This document shows, one piece after another, positions 7,201 to 14,041 of a stretch of DNA of 64,000 bases. Location: contig NZ_JAGIOR010000008.1 of the NCBI RefSeq assembly GCF_017876795.1, positions 1 through 64,000 of the forward strand. The letters are read 5' to 3'. The position numbers and the translations under genes were made by a program. Under the pieces are notes generated by a model. The model worked only from the letters and a program-made list of their open reading frames with translations, did no database searches and was not told the DNA's origin. This DNA is from Rhizobium leguminosarum (GTDB lineage Bacteria > Pseudomonadota > Alphaproteobacteria > Rhizobiales > Rhizobiaceae). How positions within the stretch are numbered: the stretch's first letter is position 1; every line of letters starts with the position of its first letter.

Positions 7201-8907
7201 ATGCTCCCGCAAGCTATCATAAGGATTGTACCTCGAGGCGGCGCTCGTACCGCACGCCAGATCCGGGATCAGCTGAATTACCTGTCTCGTGAGGGCACCA
7301 TTGACCTCCTGCGGTCCTCGCGTCATCAGAGTGTTGTGGTGCCATACGATCGCCTTTTCGAGATGGCATGCAGTTGGGCCGAGCAAACCGGAAACCATCA
7401 ACCTGGCCACCCAGAGGCAGAAAGCAATCAGGACCTGACCACGCACATAATCGTCAGCTTTCCGCGTGGAACCGATACCGACAACGCACACGCCGCGGGG
7501 CGGGCGTGGGCGGAAAACGTATTCGGTTCGGAGCGCGACGGCGGTACATTCGACTACATCACCGCATTTCATGTCGACCGGCAACATCCACATTTGCATG
7601 TTGTGGTAAATCGCAGGGCGCTGGAAGGCCACTGGTTAAAAATCTCGCGCCGCCATCCCCATCATAATTACAACAATTTGCGCGCTGCACTTGTTGATGC
7701 CGCGTATGACAACAGTATCGAACTGGATGCGACCTCGCGTGCTGCGCGCGGCATCATGGAGCGACCGATTACCTATGCGGAGTTCCGACGCAGACAAAGG
7801 GCTGGAGAAACAGTTGCGATTCGCCCGCATCCAGAACCCGATGTTCTCGACACGCTCCTAGGGTCATCCAGCCCCCCAAATCTTGGCGACGCCGAAAGGC
7901 CCGAAAAGCCGAGCAGCGGTCCAAATCTTGGAGGCACCCTCGAACAAGCATCCGGAAGCAACGCTGGACCGGCCACCCACGACAATACAGCCGAGGAAAT
8001 TCATATTGGCGACGATTTTGGCTCGAGAAGCCGAAGCGATTCCAGTGGGCAGAGGCAAGCTGTGGGATACGGTGCAGAGGATGGGAGCGGTTTCGAGCGA
8101 CGTCTCTCGGAGACGGAAACTGAAGGCGGCGGTTCCAATACACACCGGCCACGGCAGCGCCGTCGCTGCGCTCCCGGCATCATTGAAACGCGGGCCCAAC
8201 GAGCTGCCCGTGAACAACGCGAAGCAGATGAAGGCGCGAGGCGGACCGACCAACGGCATGAAGAGCTCGATCCTGAGCGTCCAGATCGACGTAAGCGCCG
8301 CCGCTGCGCGCCCAGTATCATTGAAACGCGGGCCCAACGAGCTGCCCGTGAACAACGCGAAGCAGATGAAGGCGCGAGGCGGACCGACCAACGGCATGAA
8401 GAGCTCGATCCTGAGCGTCCAGATCGACGTAAGCGCCGCCGCTGCGCGCCCAGTATCATTGAAACGCGGGCCCAACGAGCTGCCCGTGAACAACGCGAAG
8501 CAGATGAAGGCGCGAGGCGGACCGACCAACGGCATGAAGAGCTCGATCCTGAGCGTCCAGATCGACGTAAGCGCCGCCGCTGCGCGCCCAGTATCATTGA
8601 AACGCGGGCCCAACGAGCTGCCCGTGAACAACGCGAAGCAGATGAAGGCGCGAGGCGGACCGACCAACGGCATGAAGAGCTCGATCCTGAGCGTCCAGAT
8701 CGACGTAAGCGCCGCCGCTGCGCGCCCAGTATCATTGAAACGCGGGCCCAACATGCTGCCCGTGAACAGCGCGAAGCCGATGAACGCGCAAGGCGGCAGC
8801 ACCGCCGTGAGCCCGATTCTCAAGACGCCGATCCTACTCAACCGCGGCGCCTTCGCAACGGTCGCGTGGTCGAACGATCACGCCATCACCCCGGCGGTTC
8901 TCGTTGA
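7201..8907 (+). CDS. virD2: VirD2 border endonuclease with expanded C-terminal repeats
   Basis: VirD2 nicks T-DNA borders, stays bound to the T-strand 5' end through a tyrosine, and guides it into the plant nucleus. ATG 7201 gives MLPQAIIRIVPRGG, which aligns with the canonical VirD2 start; the open frame begins further upstream at 7129. The catalytic Tyr is in IRDQLNYLSREG, about residue 27. The metal-binding motif is FHVDRQHPHLHVVVNR and the relaxase domain ends near RGIMERPITYAEFRRRQR. At 568 residues it is about 120 longer than Ti VirD2. The excess is mostly five tandem 46-residue units, residues 320-549, each with an RKRRRC-type basic cluster. The tail NGRVVERSRHHPGGSR is arginine-rich like known export and nuclear-import tails. 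Confidence 0.92.
   Translation: MLPQAIIRIVPRGGARTARQIRDQLNYLSREGTIDLLRSSRHQSVVVPYDRLFEMACSWAEQTGNHQPGHPEAESNQDLTTHIIVSFPRGTDTDNAHAAGRAWAENVFGSERDGGTFDYITAFHVDRQHPHLHVVVNRRALEGHWLKISRRHPHHNYNNLRAALVDAAYDNSIELDATSRAARGIMERPITYAEFRRRQRAGETVAIRPHPEPDVLDTLLGSSSPPNLGDAERPEKPSSGPNLGGTLEQASGSNAGPATHDNTAEEIHIGDDFGSRSRSDSSGQRQAVGYGAEDGSGFERRLSETETEGGGSNTHRPRQRRRCAPGIIETRAQRAAREQREADEGARRTDQRHEELDPERPDRRKRRRCAPSIIETRAQRAAREQREADEGARRTDQRHEELDPERPDRRKRRRCAPSIIETRAQRAAREQREADEGARRTDQRHEELDPERPDRRKRRRCAPSIIETRAQRAAREQREADEGARRTDQRHEELDPERPDRRKRRRCAPSIIETRAQHAAREQREADERARRQHRREPDSQDADPTQPRRLRNGRVVERSRHHPGGSR
8158..8847 (+). repeat. Five 138-bp tandem repeats in virD2
   Basis: A 138-bp unit (46 codons) starts at 8158, 8296, 8434, 8572 and 8710. 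The middle units look nearly identical at the base level. The first differs slightly at its start and the last diverges after about 45 bases. Because 138 is divisible by three, other frames also stay open here, which creates long spurious open frames on both strands. Confidence 0.95.
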
Positions 8908-8916
8908 GTAAGATCA

Positions 8917-8954
8917 TGAGCAATATTGAAATCACAGATGTCAAGCCGTACTCA
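8917..8954 (+). pseudogene. Possible virD3 start, cut by IS427-like element
   Basis: Nine bases after the virD2 stop an ATG opens MSNIEITDVKPYS and then runs into the IS element at 8955. In Ti plasmids virD3 follows virD2, so position suggests a virD3 start. Removing the element and one copy of its TCA target duplication gives a frame that stops after six more codons, so the gene was short or already damaged. Confidence 0.4.
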
Positions 8955-9853
8955 GAGGCTGCCTCAAAAAGAAGTGGGTGATTTCAACAGGTTATGATTC
9001 CCTCGGATTTGCGAAGATTCGATGGAGTTCACGATGGCCTGGACTGAAATCACCCGCCGGCACTATGCCCGGCGAACGGCACGCTATGCAAGTGACATGA
9101 CGGATCGGGAATGGGAGCTGGTTGAGCCCTTTCTGCCGATGCCGCGCCGCTTGGGCCGTCCCCGCACGACCGATTTGCGAGAGGTCGTCAACGCTCTGCT
9201 TTACATCGCCACGACTGGTTGCCAGTGGCGCATGCTGCCGAAGGACTTTCCGCCCTGTTCAACCGTCCAGCGTTATTTCTACGAGTGGAGGGCGCTGGGA
9301 CTTTGGACACGCATCAACCATCATCTCGTGATGGAAGCCCGCGCGGGGCAAGGAGGCAAGCCCGACGGCCGGCGTGATCGATAGCCAGAGCGTCAAAACC
9401 ACGGAAAGCGGCGGCATCCGAGGCTATGATGCAGGCAAGAAAACCAAAGGGCGCAAGCGCCATATCATCGTCGATACGCTTGGTCTGATGGTCGGTCTCA
9501 TGGTTCACAGCGCCGACATCCAGGATCGCGACGGTGCTCCTGATCTCCTGAAATCCATTCGCAATAGGTGGCCATGGTTGCTGAACGTCTTCGCCGATGG
9601 CGGCTATGCAGGCGACAAGTTGAAGCGGCGACTGAAGAAGATCGGGCGCTGGACAATTGATCATCAAGGTTCTGCCGCGTCGCTGGGTGGTCGAGCGCAC
9701 CTTTGCATGGCTCGGTGGATGCCGAAGATTGGCCAAGGACGTCGAGCGTTCCATCGCATCAGCCGAGGCGTGGATCATGATCGTCCACATTCGTCTCATC
9801 ACCCGACGTCTCGCAAGGTATCGATATCGTTGAAGGCTTTTCGAGTCCGACTC
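8955..9853 (+). mobile_element. IS5-family (IS427-group) element, copy A
   Basis: The left end GAGGCTGCCTCAAAAAG and the inverted right end GAGTCGGACTCGAAAAG are related. The element is flanked on both sides by TCA (8952-8954 and 9854-9856), the 3-bp TNA duplication typical of this group. It is 34 bp shorter than the related intact copy at 60928-61860. Confidence 0.85.
9034..9840 (+). pseudogene. IS427-group transposase, degenerate copy
   Basis: From MAWTEITRRHYARRTARYAS it parallels the 277-residue intact transposase at 60948-61781. It has a frameshift near 9350 (the HHLVMEAR to IDSQSVKTTESGG join) and a deletion with frameshift near 9665 that destroys the [14 protein letters not shown] region carrying the catalytic Glu. 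Inactive. Confidence 0.85.
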
Positions 9854-9974
9854 TCAGACACTCAACCCGCGACGTGATGCGGTGCTGCGCAGCCGAAATG
9901 GCTCCGCACCGCAACCCGCCGCTACCGCCCCAAATACCGAAACCAAAGTAACCGCCCGGTTGCTACCGCGGAGA

Positions 9975-10259
9975 TTATGCTTTGATGCGAGCAACGAGCT
10001 TCTCGTCGTCGACGAAACTGTCGAGAAAGTCGTTCCATTCGTCGGGCGAGCGGCGAGCGTGGGAGAGCATCTGCTCCAGTTCTTCCATGCCATCGTCAGT
10101 GAGCGCGGTGACGGATTCGTCGTCCCCGGTGTAGACGGTAATGATGTTTCCGTAGCTCAGATTGTCGTCGTTGGAGACGATTGCCTGCAGAAGCTCCGGA
10201 TCCTCTTCGAGAACCTGCGCGACAAATTTGATTGTACGGACGTAGGTGACTGTTGCCAT
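9975..10259 (-). CDS. Small acidic protein after IS66 tnpC (possible IS passenger)
   Basis: 94 residues, not assigned to a family. It is acidic in the middle (TGDDESVTALTDDGMEELEQM) and C-terminal part (DEWNDFLDSFVDDEKLVARI). Its ATG overlaps the TGA stop of the upstream tnpC fragment on the same strand, so it was probably translationally coupled to tnpC and travelled with that IS66 element. With tnpC truncated, present expression is doubtful. Confidence 0.55.
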   Translation of the reverse strand: MATVTYVRTIKFVAQVLEEDPELLQAIVSNDDNLSYGNIITVYTGDDESVTALTDDGMEELEQMLSHARRSPDEWNDFLDSFVDDEKLVARIKA

Positions 10260-10500
10260 CAGGCTGCCTCAGCGGTGATTGTGGCGATCGGCGACCAGTT
10301 CCATGGAAGCAGTTCGTCGAGGCGATTGATCTTGTGATCGTGGATGCGGTCGAGCACGTCGGCCAAGTAAGCCTGAGGATCGAGGCCATTCATCTTGGCC
10401 GTCTCAATGATCGTCATGGCCCGCGCCAAGGTGTCCGCCCCCGTGTCGGCTCCTGCGAACAGCCAATTGCGTCTTCCAACGCCCATCGCAGGTTCATTCT
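10259..10500 (-). pseudogene. IS66 TnpC C-terminal fragment
   Basis: Encodes [20 protein letters not shown] followed by [20 protein letters not shown] and [10 protein letters not shown]. This is the C-terminal signature of IS66 TnpC; the intact TnpC at 29094 has RKNWSFAGSDRGADRAAIM and LHELLPWEWK. Everything upstream of about residue 80 from the end is lost. Confidence 0.85.
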
Positions 10501-10689
10501 GCCCATGTCGGGCAGATGGTAGAGATTCATTCTCGTTGGCACCCACTTTACGGTGGTTGTTTTCGGCACGAAGGTCGCGAGGATCGTGCCAGCGGTGCCA
10601 TCGTGCGGGTCGAGGTCCGACCCGGCGAAGTCATTCAGGTCGCAGAATGGATGCTGGACCGGGCGTTTTGCGCCGGCATGGAGATGGGT

Positions 10690-10825
10690 GAACCGCTTGT
10701 TCGATGCCCCGCAGATGCGGGGCCTGAGCGATGCGGAAAGGAGCGCCGTTATCACCAGGCTGGCAACCCTTCTGATGGCCGCGGCCGGCGTCGCGGCGAA
10801 GGAGGCGAGTGATGACGAGCAATAA
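10690..10825 (+). pseudogene. Remnant of small gene upstream of the serine recombinase
   Basis: A frame encoding RLFDAPQMRGLSDAERSAVI then TRLATLLMAAAGVAAKEA overlaps the start of the recombinase at 10812. Its upstream part has no continuous frame. A matching stretch lies beside the second recombinase fragment near 60130-60210, so the two genes belong together. Confidence 0.4.
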
Positions 10826-11196
10826 CCTCCTTCCCGCCACGGTGCTGAAGCGCAAGGCTGTGGTCTACGTTCGACAGTCGACCCCAGGTCAGGTCCAGAA
10901 CAACCTTGAAAGCCAGAGGAGGCAATATGAGCTCGATGTTGCGCGTCGCTGGGGTTCCGCGATGTCGATGTGATCGACGATGACCTCGGCCGTACCGCCA
11001 GCGGCGCTGTTGACCGTCTTGGTTTCGAACGACTGGTGAGCGGCCTATGCACGGGCAAAATCGGTGCAGTGCTCTGCCTCGACGCATCGCGCCTTTCCCG
11101 CAACGGCCGGGATTGGCACCATCTCCTCGAACTGTGTGGCCTGGTTGAAGCGCGCGTCATCGATCTCGACGGGGTGTACGATCCTTGTCGTCCTAA
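10812..11196 (+). pseudogene. Large serine recombinase, part 1 (catalytic N-terminus)
   Basis: ATG 10812 (overlapping the upstream GTGATGACG) gives MTSNNLLPATVLKRKAVVYV then RQSTPGQVQNNLESQRRQY, the serine recombinase N-terminus with the catalytic Ser in VRQST. One base is missing near 10955, after ARRWG, so the frame shifts before RDVDVIDDDLGRTASG. It continues to VYDPCRP, where an ISAzo13-type element interrupts it. The next part resumes at 12958. The gene is therefore in three separated pieces. Confidence 0.85.
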
Positions 11197-11264
11197 GGAT
11201 CTGACGCCATATAAGCACTGCATATTTTGACAAACCGGTGTCTGGCTTATGTCCGGATTGAAGG

Positions 11265-11606
11265 TCAGTAGTTGCGACCGTTTTGCTGTTTGAGCTTCTT
11301 GATACGGTGCCGTTGATAGGCGTCGATTTGCCGGAACGGCGGCATCCGTTTGTTAAAGATGAGATGCGTGATGGAGACGATGCAGGGGGTTTTGGTTTCC
11401 GGTCCGCCGATGTCCAACGCGCACACAATCCCGCCCTCTTCTCCCATGTAGAAAAGGCTTGTCACGTTGCAACCATCGGGGATCTCGAGATCCGGGGATT
11501 GCTTGGTCAGCGTTATTTTAAGCGTTTGAGACAGCCTCGTTTCGAGGGGAAGTGACGCCTCGAGTTCACGAACAAGGTGATCGGTTTTCTCAGGATCATC
11601 GATCAT
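11265..11606 (-). CDS. Small gene carried by the ISAzo13-family element
   Basis: 113 residues from ATG 11606 (MIDDPEKTDHLVRELEASLP). The start overlaps the last codons of the transposase gene, whose frame ends GAT-GAT-CGA-TGA, so translation is probably coupled. No family is recognised. The middle (SLFYMGEEGGIVCALDIGG) looks like a compact beta-rich domain; the tail is basic (RHRIKKLKQQNGR). It lies inside the element's ends, so it is a passenger or accessory gene. Confidence 0.65.
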   Translation of the reverse strand: MIDDPEKTDHLVRELEASLPLETRLSQTLKITLTKQSPDLEIPDGCNVTSLFYMGEEGGIVCALDIGGPETKTPCIVSITHLIFNKRMPPFRQIDAYQRHRIKKLKQQNGRNY

Positions 11607-12838
11607 CGGCAACACTCTCGGCGATAGCGCTATCGGACACAACGGAGGTGGGCGAAATCGTGTAGTTCCACTCACCGTGGAAGGGATCACGATCAATATT
11701 GATTGCATTCATTTCAGCATCGGTGATCTTGATGGCCTTGGGATAGTCATTTTCGTCGAGGCAACATTGAACGTCGAGCCCGTTGGCCGTCGTCGTGGCC
11801 CCGATCAGTTGAACGATGACCTCATGACTGACGAGGGGCTTGCCGCGCCAATTCTGTGTGATGAATGCAAATAGCCGGTGTTCTATGCGGTTCCATTTGC
11901 TGGTCCCCGGCGGGTGGTGAGCGACCGTGATAGCTAACCCAGTTTCATTGGCGAATGATTGAAGCTCGCGCTTCCACAGTCGCACACGGGCCCCGTTGCT
12001 GCCACCGCAATCGGCGGTAATGAGTAGACCGGTTGAACCAGGATAGCGGCTCTTTCCCAAGACATTCCACCACCGTCGAATGCTCTCTACGGCAAAGGCG
12101 GCGGTGTCATGATCGATGCCGACATTCACCCAACCCGAGTTGTTGGTGATGTCGTAGACGCCGTAAGGTGCGACCTTGCCGAGTTCGGGTATCTTGAAGT
12201 CGTGAACGCGCACGGGTTCGGGGCCGCCTTTGGGACGCAGCTCACGCCCGCCGTTCTTGAAATCGCCAACCAGCTCCTTTTTCTTTGTGTCGACCGAAAT
12301 GGCGGCCTGGCCGGCCGCCTGGAACTGCTTGATCTTCTCGTTGATGTGTTCGAACTGGGTGTCGCGGTCAGGATGAGACGCCCCCTCCAAGGTCTTCTTG
12401 TTGGCCTGGAGGCTGAAGCCAAGCTTGCGCAGCAGCCGACCAACCAACTTCTGGCTGGCCGTAAAGCCGCGTTGTGCCAATGCGCCGGCAAGGTGGCGCT
12501 GGCTTCTGCTCACCCACAACAATGCTGCTTCAGGATCGCCACGGATCGCCGATTGAACCAATTCTTCAAGTGCAGCCAAGAGGCCCGGCTCAGTCTCGAT
12601 CTTTGGCCTGCGGCCGCCGCCCGGCCGCCGAACCCGGCGTTCCAGTCGTGCATCTGCGGTCCGCAACTCCGTAAGACCGCGCCCGATCGTACTGCGCGCA
12701 ACGCCGGTCGCCGCCGAAACCGCCGTCACTCCACCCCGGCCCGCCGCGCGAGCCTCGGTTGCCGCCACGCCGTGCCCGCTCATCGAGATAAGGCGCAAGC
12801 GTCTCAAAGCGAGCTTTGATCGCCGCGATATCAATCAT
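11596..12838 (-). pseudogene. ISAzo13-family transposase, N-terminal frameshift
   Basis: The natural start is ATG 12838 (MIDIAAIKARFETLAPYLDE). After ERARR the frame is lost and the rest reads in another frame from AATEARAAGRGGVTAVSAAT to the stop at 11596. The 1.8-kb fragment keeps the frame here, which shows bases were lost near 12780. Catalytic residues are visible: the first Asp in AAISVDTKKKELVG, the second in GLLITADCGGSNGAR, and the Glu in WNRIEHRLFAFI. A frame starting further in (from about 12834) is open for 412 codons, so a product lacking the natural N-terminus is possible. Confidence 0.85.
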
Positions 12839-12957
12839 CCAGGTCGCTCAAATTCATTCGCCCACTGAATCAGAAAGTTTAACCTCCGTCCAGCATCGCT
12901 CATCTCTACACCAAGTAATCTACCAAGATCTAACGAATCGTTTGTTCCGTCTCAGGC

Positions 12958-13236
12958 CCTAACGATCGATTGTTGCTGGGCATGAAGGGCAGCATCAGCG
13001 AGTTCGAGTTGGGCATCTTGCGAACGCGCATGCTTGACGCGGCCCGCGCCAAAGCGCGGCGAGGAGAACTGCGCCTGAGCGTTCCGATCGGCTATATCTG
13101 GCACCGCGACTATGGGCTCGGGTTTGATCCCGATTTGCGGCTACAGGAAGCGATCCGCCTGATCTTTTCGCGCTTCCGCGAGCTTGGCAGCGCTCGTCAG
13201 GTTTTGATCTCGCTTACCGCAGATGATTTCCATTTT
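12958..13236 (+). pseudogene. Large serine recombinase, part 2
   Basis: Continues part 1 in frame with PNDRLLLGMKGSISEFELGI, the linker helix region of large serine recombinases, then RTRMLDAARAKARRGELRL and the start of the recombinase domain. It stops at TADDFHF, where a Tn3-family transposon is inserted after ATTTT. The remaining part lies on the minus strand at 18171-19444, moved there by an inversion. Confidence 0.9.
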
Positions 13237-13274
13237 GGGGCTCCGTGGGAATCTCTGCAATAATACCCGCTAAG

Positions 13275-13421
13275 AGATTTTTCGTGTGACGGAAAACAGA
13301 TGATTTCCGCGTAGCGGTTCGGCGCGTCGAAATCGACGGGGTGACCGGGCAATTATTTACGCGACAAACCCTGTCGGAATGTGAGACTGTGCGGCAACTC
13401 GGAATTTGAGGTTTGTCGTGC
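13275..13421 (+). promoter_or_regulatory. res site and tnpR-tnpA promoter region (copy A)
   Basis: The interval between the left inverted repeat and tnpR should be the resolution site. An outer dyad CGACAAACC (13362-13370) / GGTTTGTCG (13410-13418) marks one resolvase-binding subsite next to the start codon. A hairpin CGGAAA-N8-TTTCCG near 13294 lies in a 31-bp stretch missing from copy B. Confidence 0.6.
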
Positions 13422-14027
13422 ATGTTGATTGGTTACATGCGGGTATCGAGCAGTGATGAGCGGCAGTCGGTTGCCTTGCAGCGCGACGCCCTGCTTGCGG
13501 CCGGGGTCGATCAGCGTCACCTGCATCAGGATCGTGCTTCGGGCGCGCGCGACGATCGGCCGGGGCTGAAGGCTTGCCTTGCAGAATTGTGCGAAGGTGA
13601 CGTCCTAGTCGTTTGGAAGCTCGACCGTCTGGGCCGGTCACTCTCCCACCTGATCCGGCTCGTCGAGGATCTGAAGATACGCGGGGTCGCCTTCCGCTCG
13701 TTGACGGAAGCGATCGATACGACGAATTCGCACGGCGCATTCCTGTTCAACCTGTTTGGCACGCTTGCCGAATACGAGAGAGTGCTGATCACGGAGCGGG
13801 TCAACGCTGGTCTGGCGGCGGCACGCCGGCGCGGTCGCAAGGGCGGCAGGCCACCGACGATCGACACCGAAAAGGTCGAGCAGATTCTGGCGGCGCTGGA
13901 AGCCGGCGCCAGCAAGGCGTCGGTGTGTCGGACATTCAAGGTGCCGCGCTCGACGCTCATCGACACATTGCGGCGAACAGGATGGACCGGACCGGGCAAA
14001 GAAGATGAGCCTGCTCCCCCAGTTTGA
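13422..14027 (+). CDS. tnpR: Tn3-family resolvase TnpR (copy A)
   Basis: 201 residues from ATG 13422 (MLIGYMRVSSSDERQSVALQ). The catalytic Ser lies in the MRVSSSDE region and the arginine motif VVWKLDRLGRSLSHL is intact. C-terminal HTH: KASVCRTFKVPRSTLIDTL. It resolves cointegrates at res and likely represses its own promoter there. tnpA starts 14 bases downstream, so the two form an operon. Same protein as in copy B. Confidence 0.95.
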   Translation: MLIGYMRVSSSDERQSVALQRDALLAAGVDQRHLHQDRASGARDDRPGLKACLAELCEGDVLVVWKLDRLGRSLSHLIRLVEDLKIRGVAFRSLTEAIDTTNSHGAFLFNLFGTLAEYERVLITERVNAGLAAARRRGRKGGRPPTIDTEKVEQILAALEAGASKASVCRTFKVPRSTLIDTLRRTGWTGPGKEDEPAPPV

Positions 14028-14041
14028 GAGCGGTGTGACCG

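Larger units (their letters stand above)
11197..12957 (-). mobile_element. ISAzo13-family element inside the recombinase gene
   Basis: The element is bounded by CCTAA at 11192-11196 and 12958-12962, a 5-bp direct repeat. Removing it with one CCTAA joins CGT-CCT-AAC-GAT-CGA in frame (RPNDR) and restores the recombinase. It contains a transposase and a second small gene, both on the minus strand. Confidence 0.8.

Noticed and set aside
7864..8841. Long minus-strand frames opposite the virD2 repeats (also 8001-8735)
   Set aside because: They arise because the 138-bp unit is a multiple of three, so any frame open once stays open in every copy; no family resemblance.
8158..8847. CRISPR-like array
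   Set aside because: The units are contiguous 138-bp coding repeats without unique spacers; no cas genes are in the window.
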